Of a DNA stretch of 64,000 bases, positions 45,347 to 54,044 are shown one piece after another (the stretch's first letter is position 1; each line of letters opens with the position of its first letter). Source of the DNA: Elusimicrobiota bacterium (GTDB lineage Bacteria; CG03; SLGR01; JAFGSA01); NCBI GenBank assembly GCA_016934855.1, contig JAFGSA010000053.1, positions 1-64,000 on the forward strand, read 5' to 3'. The translations under genes and the position numbers were made by a program. The notes below the pieces were generated by a model. It searched no databases. It had not been told where the DNA came from and saw only the letters and a program-made list of their open reading frames with translations.

Positions 45347-48300
45347 GTGTTTATAGAAAAACGGATTGACAAGAAGCGGTCAATTAGCCGCATCCTGCCG
45401 TATCTGCGGAAAAGCGGCATGATCCTAATCGTGATGCTGCTGCCGGCATATTTATCAGCCGAAGACAAGAACAGCCTTCCAATGGAGATAATAAAAAGGC
45501 ACTTGCTCAGGAAATACGGTCTTGTCGCAGAGTATTCCGATATAAAATACAGTTTTCCAAATACGGTTACCGCAGGGCAAGTTACAATCAAAGACCCTGC
45601 CGGTATCGTATTGGCAAGGTTTAACGAAATGGTTTCAGACGTCCAGGTGAAGGGCATCGCAGTCAAGAATATATCATTCAGCAGGATCTCGATGAAGGAT
45701 ATATATCTATATGCCGAAAAAGACAGGAGCGGAAAAATAACGATACCGTTCTTTTCGTATCTGAAAAGTGATAAGGGTTTGAAAACCGCCGCCGTCGAAG
45801 AAGTGAAGTTCATAGTGCAGAGATTTATTGCGGAAAAGGCTATGATCAGCATAAAAGACGCAAACGGTACGACAGACATCGCGGCTGAACGCCTGAAAGC
45901 GGATACTTCCGGAGAGCAGAAGCCTGCTGTGGTCAACGTCAAGGTCTCACAAATAAGCATACCTTCCGGAAAGCAGAGGAAAATAACCGAGATAGGCATG
46001 ACTGCGGTATTTGAAAACAGAAAAGTCATCGTTAAGAACATCGGTTTCAGGCTGGATGATACGGCTTACTTTACCGGCAAGGCGGAATATGTTCACGAGA
46101 CAAAAATGGCTTCAGCAGAAATTAATGTTTCCGTATTCGGAGGTAATATGAAGGGGGCACTGATATACGCGTTAAATGAAAAGAGCCTTGTCAGTTCCAA
46201 AATGGACCTGCAGGGCATAAGTCTCGCAGAGCTGAAGAAAAATACGGGCATGGTCCGGGGAATCGCTGACGGCATTATAGGCGGAACTGCGGAATTTTCC
46301 GGTAAGCCGGGTGTGGTATCGACATGGAAAGTCGATGCAGTTCTGAACGTAGAGAAAGCTATTTACGGCAATACAGGCTTGCCGGGCTTGAAATTCGAAG
46401 CAAAAATAAACGGAGGGAGACTGGAAGCCTCACTTACCCAGGGCGTTTCCAGCGTTGGCTTGAAGGGTATGCTCAAGAGCGCAGACGAGATAGATCTAAT
46501 CTTCAATGCTGATTTTCCCGAGATTGAAGATATGGCAAGGATCATGGGCGTGAGTTCCCTCTCCGGAAATATTATCGGGCAGGGGTATATCAGGGGAAGC
46601 GTCAAGGACCCATACGTATCATGCGATATGAGCGGGTCTTCAGTGAAATACTCGGGCCTGGCGGTACGGGCCGGCAGGCTGTTGTTTACTTATTCCGATT
46701 CGGAGATCTATCTGGACAGTCTTGAATTATCGGGTCAGACGGACCTGGCAGGTATCACTTATAAAACATCATCCGGCGGGCACCCCAAAGGCATGTTGTC
46801 TTATTCACTTAGTCTCTCCGGTCCGTATAAGTATCCGTCAGGTTATTTCAAGATAGAAGTGATCGACCCTGCTCTTGACAGCATCCGACTTGAAAAAATC
46901 AGGATAGAAGGGCAGGTTAAGAACAGAACAATCAGTATAAGAAAATCCCATATAGAAGGCTACGGCGCCCGATGCGGGATAAAGGGCGAGTTGCATTATG
47001 AAGATAAGACAGGAAATCTGAAGCTCTTGGTAAGGAGATCTATCCTGGCGGGACAAAGGGGAGAGAAAATACTGTCTGCGGATATAAGCTTCATTTCGGG
47101 GGAAGAAATGTTTGAAATCACCGTAGATGATGCAGAGTTAAATGTTTCGGGTCTAGACATTGTATCTGACAGGTTCAAAGATATAAATGGAAAGGCTGTT
47201 ATAAGAGGAAAGTTCGGCATGCATAACGGAGCCCCGGTCATCGAAACAGAAATAAAGACAGGGAAGTTGCGTGCGGAAGACCTGTTAGTCGATGATCTGT
47301 ATGTGAAATGTCTCTTCCGGGAAGGCATACTGCATCTGGAGGAGGTAATCCTTTCGAGGGGTTCCGATAGGATCGATATCAACGCGGAATTTGCAGTAGA
47401 TATCAAAAGTGGTAAACCGGTTGTGTTGTCGGGGGAGATACCATCCAGGCTGTATGTGAAAGGAGACGTTGACCTCTCTTCGGTCGGGAGGCTTATCGCT
47501 TCGGATTTCAACATGGAGGGAAAGGTTCAGGCGGATCTTAGGATATGCGGTACGATGTGCGAAGCCGAATCGGAAGGATATTTAAAAATAGAAGACGGTC
47601 ATTTCAGCAGAACAGATGCGGTATCCGCCATAGAAGACGCAGAAATTGACATAACGATAAAGGACAGGACTGTCACCTTAAAGAATGCCTGCTTCAGTAT
47701 CGCCGGACACGATGTGAGAATGACCGGTAATACGGAGTATGCGAACATGAACGAATTCAATTTTACGTTTAAAACCTTCATAAACGGGAAGGAATCCCTG
47801 ACCGGGGAAGGGAGAGTCTCCGGAGAAAGACTTGATATGGAGATAAGGAGTTCAGATACTGACTTGTCCATATTCAAGCCATTCTTCGGGTCTTTGAAGG
47901 AGCTGGGGGGGAATGCCGGGGGACAATTGAAGATATCCGGTACGGCCGGTCATCCCGAGTTGAGCGGGAATATATCTATAAAGGGCATAGTTATGGCAGA
48001 TGAAGATGATATCATCGATGTCGGGAACGGCGAAATAGAGATATATTTCAATGACTATTACCTGACTATCGGAAAAGTTTCGGCTATCTTGAATGACGGC
48101 CGCATGCAGATAACGGGCAGAGCAGGGATTAAAGATAAGAAAGTCGTCGATACGGAAATAAGATTACATTTTGAAGAAAACAGGCTCGACATACCCGGGG
48201 TTGTCAGGTGCAGGCTTAAGACTGCCGATATGGATGTAGCCCAGGCGGACGGCAGGTTCCTGATAAGCGGTATCATAGACGCCGGAGAGGTCAAGTATAC

Positions 48301-49225
48301 CGGGAATATAAGCATAGATGATTTAATAAGAAATGCGAAAATAGTATCGGTTAAGAGACGCCATCCCGGATTCGATAAGATAGACCTGGATATAGAAATA
48401 CCGGCGAATGACCAGCTGTATATCAATAATAACCTGGGAAAGCTCAGGCTCAGTTCGGAGCTGAGGATCATAGGGACAATATCAAGCCCGAACCTCCTGG
48501 GGTCTGTGAGAATAATAGAAGGCAGCGTGTATTATCTTGACAGGACGTTCGCAATCGAAAAGGGCGAAATGACGTGCAGTGACCTCGGCAGGATCAACCC
48601 CTATTTTGACATCAGTGCAAACACATCGGTGCGGAGCTACAGGCAGGAAACCGATATGCCCTACAGGGTGAAACTGGTTCTTACGGGATACCCGTCGTCC
48701 CTGCAGGTATCTCTTACTTCTGACCCGCCTCTGAGCGAGCCTGATATAGTATCTCTTATAACATTAGGCGCGCCCGGATCGCAGCTCGCGGGAAATACGC
48801 AGGGGGATACAAACGAAAGTGCCGCGGAACTTATTTCTCAGAGACTCGGATCGCTGTCGTCAAGAAGAGTATCCGGCTACATATCCGCGAATGTCGGCAA
48901 TATGCTCAGCCTGGACAGTATCGATATAGAAGGTAACATTTTTAAGGCCGGAAGCGAACAGGGGCCCGCTATCCGGGCGACAAAGAAGATGACCAGGACA
49001 ATAGCCCTTTCTTATATCAACAGTCTGAACGGGGCTCCGGGCGCTATGGAAGCCAGGAGAAGCACCGGAAGTACCGAAGTGATATACGAGACAGGGATCG
49101 GACATACGAACGAGCAGAAGATCACGATGGGATACAAACTCTCACGTTATTTCATGATTCAGAGCCACGCCGACCAGAGAGGGGCTTCGGGAATATCCCT
49201 TAAGTACACGCTATGGAAAGAGTGA
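45347..49225 (+). CDS. tamB: TamB/DUF490-like protein (1292 aa) paired with TamA-like barrel
   Basis: Second long AsmA/TamB-type protein. GTG start with AGGAG six bases upstream; a hydrophobic segment near residues 23-41 ends in YLSAE and could be either anchor or signal. Beta-rich repeats fill the middle. The C-terminal DUF490 domain includes GSVRIIEGSVYYLDRTFAIE and SDPPLSEPDIVSLITLG, which are characteristic of TamB. It overlaps the TamA/BamA-like gene by 13 bases, as in translocation-and-assembly modules of Proteobacteria. By eye the TamB/TamA stretch looks less GC-rich than its flanks; I have not measured it. Confidence 0.87.
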   Translation: MFIEKRIDKKRSISRILPYLRKSGMILIVMLLPAYLSAEDKNSLPMEIIKRHLLRKYGLVAEYSDIKYSFPNTVTAGQVTIKDPAGIVLARFNEMVSDVQVKGIAVKNISFSRISMKDIYLYAEKDRSGKITIPFFSYLKSDKGLKTAAVEEVKFIVQRFIAEKAMISIKDANGTTDIAAERLKADTSGEQKPAVVNVKVSQISIPSGKQRKITEIGMTAVFENRKVIVKNIGFRLDDTAYFTGKAEYVHETKMASAEINVSVFGGNMKGALIYALNEKSLVSSKMDLQGISLAELKKNTGMVRGIADGIIGGTAEFSGKPGVVSTWKVDAVLNVEKAIYGNTGLPGLKFEAKINGGRLEASLTQGVSSVGLKGMLKSADEIDLIFNADFPEIEDMARIMGVSSLSGNIIGQGYIRGSVKDPYVSCDMSGSSVKYSGLAVRAGRLLFTYSDSEIYLDSLELSGQTDLAGITYKTSSGGHPKGMLSYSLSLSGPYKYPSGYFKIEVIDPALDSIRLEKIRIEGQVKNRTISIRKSHIEGYGARCGIKGELHYEDKTGNLKLLVRRSILAGQRGEKILSADISFISGEEMFEITVDDAELNVSGLDIVSDRFKDINGKAVIRGKFGMHNGAPVIETEIKTGKLRAEDLLVDDLYVKCLFREGILHLEEVILSRGSDRIDINAEFAVDIKSGKPVVLSGEIPSRLYVKGDVDLSSVGRLIASDFNMEGKVQADLRICGTMCEAESEGYLKIEDGHFSRTDAVSAIEDAEIDITIKDRTVTLKNACFSIAGHDVRMTGNTEYANMNEFNFTFKTFINGKESLTGEGRVSGERLDMEIRSSDTDLSIFKPFFGSLKELGGNAGGQLKISGTAGHPELSGNISIKGIVMADEDDIIDVGNGEIEIYFNDYYLTIGKVSAILNDGRMQITGRAGIKDKKVVDTEIRLHFEENRLDIPGVVRCRLKTADMDVAQADGRFLISGIIDAGEVKYTGNISIDDLIRNAKIVSVKRRHPGFDKIDLDIEIPANDQLYINNNLGKLRLSSELRIIGTISSPNLLGSVRIIEGSVYYLDRTFAIEKGEMTCSDLGRINPYFDISANTSVRSYRQETDMPYRVKLVLTGYPSSLQVSLTSDPPLSEPDIVSLITLGAPGSQLAGNTQGDTNESAAELISQRLGSLSSRRVSGYISANVGNMLSLDSIDIEGNIFKAGSEQGPAIRATKKMTRTIALSYINSLNGAPGAMEARRSTGSTEVIYETGIGHTNEQKITMGYKLSRYFMIQSHADQRGASGISLKYTLWKE

Positions 49226-51003
49226 TATACAGGGTATTTCTTTTCATGCTTCTTATGGCTTTCATCGTACCGGTACATTCGGAAGCAAGAGTGAAGAAGG
49301 TAAAAGTCAAGATATCCGATGTGGAATTCAGGGGCAACAGGGCTTATACCGACCGCAAGCTCTGCCAGATCATAATATCGAGAAAATCCTCATTATTAAA
49401 AAGAAGGTGGTTTTACGAAAAGAATGCAGAAGAAGACAGGGAAAGGCTGGCTGGTTTCTATTCCGGCAACGGATACCTTGATGTGCAGGTATATTACAGG
49501 AAGAAAGAGAGAATTAAGAAGAACGGGAAAAAATACGCAAGGATAGAATTCGAGATCAGGGAAGGTCCGCTGTATAATACCGGTGATCTGATAATAAGCG
49601 GGAATGAGCATTTCGATGAAAAAAGACTCAGGGCTTTATGCATAATAATGCCTGAAAAACCCTTTATGAAGAGATCCCTTACGGCCGCCGTAGCGTCCAT
49701 CATCGGCTTATATGCAGAGAACGGATATATCGAAGCTGATATAAAGACCGATCTTGATGTAGACCCGGTAAACAATACAGTAAACATATATATCGATATA
49801 AATGAGCATACCAGGTTTCTGTACGGGAAGACCGGCATCCAGGGAATGGTCAAAACGCATCCCCGGGTAATAAAAAGGGACATAACCTGGAAGGAAGGAG
49901 ATATAATCAATTCTTCGGAGCTTATAAGGGTAAAAGAGAATATATACATGACCGGGCTGTTTGATAATGTAAGGATAAGCCCGGTCGATCCGCATGACGG
50001 AGCGTATAATGTTAAAGATATGGATATTACCGTCCTGGAAAAATTGTCTGTTGAGTTCGGTTTATCTATAGGTTACGATACAATTGAGGAATTCTGGCAG
50101 CAGGCTGAGATATATAACCGTAATTTCAGGGGGAGCGGCATTAAGTACGGAATATTAGCAAAAAGAAGCGAAATAAGAAGGCGCGCCGAACTTTCTATGA
50201 CAGAACACAGATTATGGGGAAGCCGATGGCGAGGCGATATGAATATTTTCAGCGGCATATCTTTCGAGCCCGGATACACTTTGCGCGGCAATGGCGGCAA
50301 AGTCATAATCGGCCGCGATTTTAACGGGGTTCTCAGTCTCATTTTCTCCTATAGAGCCGAGAATGATAAATACTCGGACCTCAAAATAATATTCAATGAG
50401 GTCACGGAGTCGTGGCGGAATGATTTCAGCGCGAGTACGATATACGACACTCGCGATGACTTATTTAATACGCTGCAAGGGATTTATCTCGAACAAACGA
50501 ACGAATACAGCATTACTGAGAGAGACGTAATGACGATGATATTCAGGGCCAGGAAGTATATTCCTGTATCGGGAAGGATTTCGCTTGCAACTGCGGGTGA
50601 CCTGTCTTTTATCATATCGGAAGCGGGTATTGAAGACATAAATCCGGGACAGAGACTCTATGCGGGCGGGCCTAATTCGGTAAGGGGCTTTAAATACAAT
50701 ATGATCGGTCCGGCAAGCGAAGAGGGAGCTCCTCTCGGCGGAAAAGTGAGATTTGTATGGAATATAGCCGAGTTCAGGTTGATGTTCACGAAATATGCCG
50801 GCGTTGCTGTCTTTTACGACATGGGAAATATCTGGGAAGACTATAAAAAGGTGAATCTATTGAGTCTCCGCTCTTCGCCGGGAGCAGGCGTTCGTATCGT
50901 GACGCCTCTGGGTGTTTTCAGGCTGGAATATGCTGTTAATACAAATCCGGAAAAGAAGGAGGAGAAAGATGTGATGTATTTCGGAGCAGGTCTTGCTTTT
51001 TGA
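49213..51003 (+). CDS. tamA: TamA/BamA-family outer-membrane assembly protein
   Basis: 596 residues: signal peptide (about 1-25), three POTRA-like units (about 32-265), then a 16-strand Omp85 barrel. The Omp85 motif GGPNSVRGF lies near residue 485, and the protein ends in phenylalanine (FGAGLAF). The three-POTRA length fits TamA rather than five-POTRA BamA. Overlap with the TamB gene supports a TAM complex inserting outer-membrane proteins. No RBS was needed to pick the start, since coupling with tamB is likely. Confidence 0.87.
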   Translation: MERVIYRVFLFMLLMAFIVPVHSEARVKKVKVKISDVEFRGNRAYTDRKLCQIIISRKSSLLKRRWFYEKNAEEDRERLAGFYSGNGYLDVQVYYRKKERIKKNGKKYARIEFEIREGPLYNTGDLIISGNEHFDEKRLRALCIIMPEKPFMKRSLTAAVASIIGLYAENGYIEADIKTDLDVDPVNNTVNIYIDINEHTRFLYGKTGIQGMVKTHPRVIKRDITWKEGDIINSSELIRVKENIYMTGLFDNVRISPVDPHDGAYNVKDMDITVLEKLSVEFGLSIGYDTIEEFWQQAEIYNRNFRGSGIKYGILAKRSEIRRRAELSMTEHRLWGSRWRGDMNIFSGISFEPGYTLRGNGGKVIIGRDFNGVLSLIFSYRAENDKYSDLKIIFNEVTESWRNDFSASTIYDTRDDLFNTLQGIYLEQTNEYSITERDVMTMIFRARKYIPVSGRISLATAGDLSFIISEAGIEDINPGQRLYAGGPNSVRGFKYNMIGPASEEGAPLGGKVRFVWNIAEFRLMFTKYAGVAVFYDMGNIWEDYKKVNLLSLRSSPGAGVRIVTPLGVFRLEYAVNTNPEKKEEKDVMYFGAGLAF

Positions 51004-51119
51004 CCCGATCGTGCCGGATAAACCTGCTTATTAAGAGCGATTTTATTAATTCACCGGTATTTTATATAATTTTAAAAGAATATGCAGACTATACGATATT
51101 TAACGGAGGCTTATAGATA

Positions 51120-52181
51120 ATGACAAAACTTATAAAAAAGATGTCGAGCAACGCCGGTATGCCGCCGGGAACGCTTATCTCGCGTCCCGGGGAATATCCG
51201 GGTCCTGTTAAAATAAATATCTTTGACTTCACTGAAGATAAGTTCACCGAAAAGGACACGGGCAGTTCGGAAGACTTTTCCTCATACGGGAAGACGCGCA
51301 CCGTTACCTGGATCAATGTGAACGGCATACACGATGCCGGTCTGCTTGAAAAGATAGGGGAAGCCTTCGGGCTCCATCCTCTCTTGCTGGAAGACATCAC
51401 CAATACCGAAAGCAGGCCGAAACTTGACGCCTACGATGATTATATATTCATAATCCTGAAGATGCTGTACATGAAAAGCGAGTACGAGATAGAGTCCGAG
51501 CAGGTAAGTATAGTCCTTAAAGATAATGTCGTGATATCATTCCAGGAAAAAGAAGGAGATGTCTTCGGCCCTGTAAGAGACAGGATAAGGAACGCAAAGG
51601 GAAAGATAAGGAAGATGGGGGCGGATTACCTGGCCTATGCGCTGATAGATGCCATAGTAGACAATTATTTTGTGATTCCCGAGAGACTCGCGGACAATAT
51701 AGAGGTTATAGAAGACATCCTCCTGGAAGATCCGAAACCTGAAATACTCCAGACTATGCATAAGCTCAGAAGAGACATGATATTCCTCAGAAAATCGGTA
51801 TGGCCGCTGAGGGAGGTCGTTAACAGCCTCGTCAGAGGCGATTCCGGGCTTTTTAAGGATTCCACGGTAATATATTTACGGGATGTATATGACAATACGG
51901 TGCAGGTCATGGACGCACTGGAGACATTCCGGGATGTCCTTTCGGGACTGATGGACATGTACATGACGGGCATGAGCAACAAGATGAACGAGGTCATGAA
52001 GACGCTTACAATTATAGCGACCATATTCATACCGCTTACTTTTATCGCCGGCATATACGGCATGAATTTCAGCTATATGCCCGAGCTCGGCTGGAAGTCG
52101 GGATATTTCTTCGTCCTGGGCATAATGGCTGTCATCGTTATAATAATGGTGGTGTATTTCAAGAAGAAGAAATGGATGTGA
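51120..52181 (+). CDS. corA: CorA-family Mg2+/Co2+ channel
   Basis: 353 residues. The N-terminal cytoplasmic alpha/beta funnel begins near WINVNGIHD, followed by a long stalk helix (about 190-285) and two C-terminal membrane helices. The pore signature is GMN in IAGIYGMNFSYMPELGW, and the basic C-terminal end is KKKKWM. It forms a pentameric channel for magnesium or cobalt. GGAGG lies about 12 bases before the ATG, and a TATAAT box at 51065-51070 may serve as its promoter. Confidence 0.95.
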   Translation: MTKLIKKMSSNAGMPPGTLISRPGEYPGPVKINIFDFTEDKFTEKDTGSSEDFSSYGKTRTVTWINVNGIHDAGLLEKIGEAFGLHPLLLEDITNTESRPKLDAYDDYIFIILKMLYMKSEYEIESEQVSIVLKDNVVISFQEKEGDVFGPVRDRIRNAKGKIRKMGADYLAYALIDAIVDNYFVIPERLADNIEVIEDILLEDPKPEILQTMHKLRRDMIFLRKSVWPLREVVNSLVRGDSGLFKDSTVIYLRDVYDNTVQVMDALETFRDVLSGLMDMYMTGMSNKMNEVMKTLTIIATIFIPLTFIAGIYGMNFSYMPELGWKSGYFFVLGIMAVIVIIMVVYFKKKKWM

Positions 52182-52203
52182 GAGCCTGCCGGGGAAAGTA
52201 ATT

Positions 52204-53277
52204 ATGAGTACAAGTACACAGATACTCGCGACTATAGGCCCTGCATCGATCGACAGGATAAGGCAGATGTATGAAAGCGGGCTTTCCGGGGTCAGGATAA
52301 ACAGTTCGCACGGCGATATAAACCAGCATTCGGTCATAATCGATAATACCAGAAAAATATCCGGGGATATTTTTATAGTATATGATATAAAAGGGCCGAA
52401 GATACGGGTCGGCGACCTGGCCGAACCGGTACTCCTCAAGGCCGGGATGGAGATACCTCTTGTTACCGTCGCGGGTATCCCGGAAAAAGTGTACCCTTCG
52501 CAGGAAGACGCGGGACATGGTATCCCGGTCACATACAGCAGGCTGCATGAATATGTCGCCCCGGGACAAAGACTTCTCATGGACGACGGGCACATAGGGC
52601 TCAGGGTGAAAAAAGTAGAAGGAAGGAACATCGTCTGCGAGGTCATGTACGGCGGCCTGCTCCGTTCCAGAAAAGGAATAAACCATCCTGATACCGTGAT
52701 CGATTTCCCGTATACATCAGAAGAAGACGTGCCCCTGCTCGAATTTGCCGTAAAAAAAGGGGTGGACTATATCGCCGACAGTTTCTCCAGAAACGGCGCC
52801 GACGTAGAGGAGCTCAGGTCGAGATTGGCGGGTACCGGTATAAGGATAATCTCAAAAATAGAGAACCCTGAGGGAGTCCGGAATTTTGACGATATACTGG
52901 AAAAAACGGACGCCGTAATGATAGCCAGGGGAGACCTGGGGGTCGAGCTTGATCCATGGGAAGTGCCCGAGCTCCAGAAAGTGTTCACCGAGAAGTGCAT
53001 GATCAGGGGCAAACCGGTGATAGTAGCGACGCAGATGCTCGAATCGATGATCGACGATCCCCGCCCTAAAAGGGCCGACGTGTCTGATATAGCCAACGCT
53101 ATATACGACGGCGCAGACGTGCTTATGCTCTCGGGCGAGACATCTAACGGTAATTATCCCGTACTCTGTGTCGAGATGATGAGGAAAATTATCGATAAAA
53201 CAGAGTCTACGCCGAGATACACAGGCAGGAAGAAGGTAATAAACGGTCTTTTACCCGGGAAAAATAAAAGCACGTAA
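52204..53277 (+). CDS. pyk: Pyruvate kinase lacking the C-terminal domain
   Basis: Transfers phosphate from PEP to ADP. 357 residues, against about 470 for typical enzymes. Catalytic A and B domains are complete: Arg31-x-Asn33-x-Ser35-His36 (RINSSHG), a B-domain near residues 70-160, KIENPEGVRNFDDILE, MIARGDLGVEL and ATQMLESMIDDPRPKRADVSD. The protein stops shortly after the LMLSGETSNGNYP block, so the C-terminal allosteric domain is missing. A GGGGAAAG site precedes the ATG. It is likely active but not regulated in the usual way. Confidence 0.9.
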   Translation: MSTSTQILATIGPASIDRIRQMYESGLSGVRINSSHGDINQHSVIIDNTRKISGDIFIVYDIKGPKIRVGDLAEPVLLKAGMEIPLVTVAGIPEKVYPSQEDAGHGIPVTYSRLHEYVAPGQRLLMDDGHIGLRVKKVEGRNIVCEVMYGGLLRSRKGINHPDTVIDFPYTSEEDVPLLEFAVKKGVDYIADSFSRNGADVEELRSRLAGTGIRIISKIENPEGVRNFDDILEKTDAVMIARGDLGVELDPWEVPELQKVFTEKCMIRGKPVIVATQMLESMIDDPRPKRADVSDIANAIYDGADVLMLSGETSNGNYPVLCVEMMRKIIDKTESTPRYTGRKKVINGLLPGKNKST

Positions 53278-53325
53278 AAAACCTGACAGACATATCATTC
53301 TCATCCCAGCAATATATTGCGTAAT

Positions 53326-53354
53326 TTGACAGATAAATTATGGTATAATATAGC
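53326..53354 (+). promoter_or_regulatory. Sigma70-type promoter before the zinc-ribbon gene
   Basis: TTGACA (53326-53331), a 17-base spacer and TATAGC (53349-53354). A TATAAT lies within the spacer at a 12-base distance, too close to pair with this -35. The site is 60 bases before the zinc-ribbon ATG, which has GGAGGTG upstream. Confidence 0.5.
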
Positions 53355-53413
53355 TACAGACCTTTTGATTCCCATTGACACATGAAAGGATGATGTAAGG
53401 GAGGTGAATATAT

Positions 53414-53608
53414 ATGCAGTATGGGCAGAAGACAAAGTGTCCGTTGTGTTCTTACGAGTTTATCCTTGAGGAAATATACGAAGAAGGCGACATGATCGTA
53501 TGCGTAAATTGCGAAAAAAGACTTGTGGTAGAAAGCTTGAATCCGCCAAGGCTGGTTCCCGGAAAAGGAGAAAAGGCGAATAAAAAAGAAGAGCAGTTCG
53601 AAGATTAG
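53414..53608 (+). CDS. LysW-like zinc-ribbon protein without the EDWGE tail
   Basis: 64 residues. CPLC and CVNC form a zinc ribbon followed by LVVESLNPPRLV, the pattern of LysW/ArgW amino-group carrier proteins that hold lysine or arginine intermediates by their C-terminal glutamate. LysW ends in EDWGE; this one ends in EEQFED. It may be a divergent carrier or an unrelated small zinc ribbon. No LysX, LysZ, LysY or LysJ genes are nearby. A good GGAGGTG site precedes the ATG. Confidence 0.7.
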   Translation: MQYGQKTKCPLCSYEFILEEIYEEGDMIVCVNCEKRLVVESLNPPRLVPGKGEKANKKEEQFED

Positions 53609-53630
53609 GTGATGTTTGGCGCCGGACTTA

Positions 53631-53691
53631 TATAATATTTTAATAATATTTAATATTAATATTATAAAGTGGCGATAATACGGCAATCGCC
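53631..53691. other. Two inverted repeats in the 157-base gap after the zinc-ribbon gene
   Basis: TATAATATT (53631-53639) and AATATTATA (53658-53666) are nine-base arms in almost pure A/T. They are followed by GGCGAT (53671-53676) and ATCGCC (53686-53691) around a nine-base loop. The second hairpin is thermodynamically plausible; the first may cruciform or mark a promoter or factor site. There is no U-run after the GC hairpin. Confidence 0.35.
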
Positions 53692-53726
53692 GTTTGTGGA
53701 CGATAAGTTGAAAAAAGAAGAAAAAT

Positions 53727-53743
53727 ATTCAATTATATTGAAT
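53727..53743. promoter_or_regulatory. ATTCAA-N5-TTGAAT dyad upstream of the DUF2934 gene
   Basis: Two six-base arms with a five-base centre, 23 bases before the DUF2934 ATG, in an AT-rich stretch with no clear -35/-10 pair. It could be an operator, but its base composition makes a chance origin possible. Confidence 0.25.
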
Positions 53744-53765
53744 TAAATTGGGAGGGATAAAACCA

Positions 53766-54026
53766 ATGAACAAGAAGAAGCAGACAGATAAAAAGAAAGT
53801 CGTTGAAACGAAGGAAGCAGTAAAGCCGAAAAAGACCGTTGCGGTCAAAAGTGTGACTGCAGTCGCAGATCAGCTCTCGGATGACGAAATAAGACTCAGG
53901 GCTTATTTCAAGTTCATCAGCAGGGGCGGGAACCACGGCGGCCATGAATATGACTGGCTTGAAGCGGAAAAGGAACTGAAAAAAGAAAAAACAGTAAGGA
54001 AGACGAATCCCAAGAAAAAGAAATAG
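53766..54026 (+). CDS. DUF2934 small basic protein
   Basis: 86 residues. Start at MNKKKQTDKK, which has GGGAGGG about ten bases upstream; a GTG-free longer frame starts 18 bases earlier on that same site. A lysine-rich N-terminal tail and KKTVRKTNPKKKK C-terminal tail flank a DUF2934 core (about 40-72) with IRLRAYFKFISRGGNHGGHE and YDWLEAEKEL. DUF2934 proteins often sit beside glycogen-debranching or branching genes in bacteria, and here the alpha-glucan genes start 18 bases later. Molecular role unknown. Confidence 0.85.
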   Translation: MNKKKQTDKKKVVETKEAVKPKKTVAVKSVTAVADQLSDDEIRLRAYFKFISRGGNHGGHEYDWLEAEKELKKEKTVRKTNPKKKK

Positions 54027-54044
54027 TCATCCTTCACTTCCATC

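Noticed and set aside
45347..51003. Horizontal transfer of the TamB/TamA pair based on base composition
   Set aside because: The region looks AT-richer by eye, but I cannot compute composition here and the functions are native to diderm envelopes.
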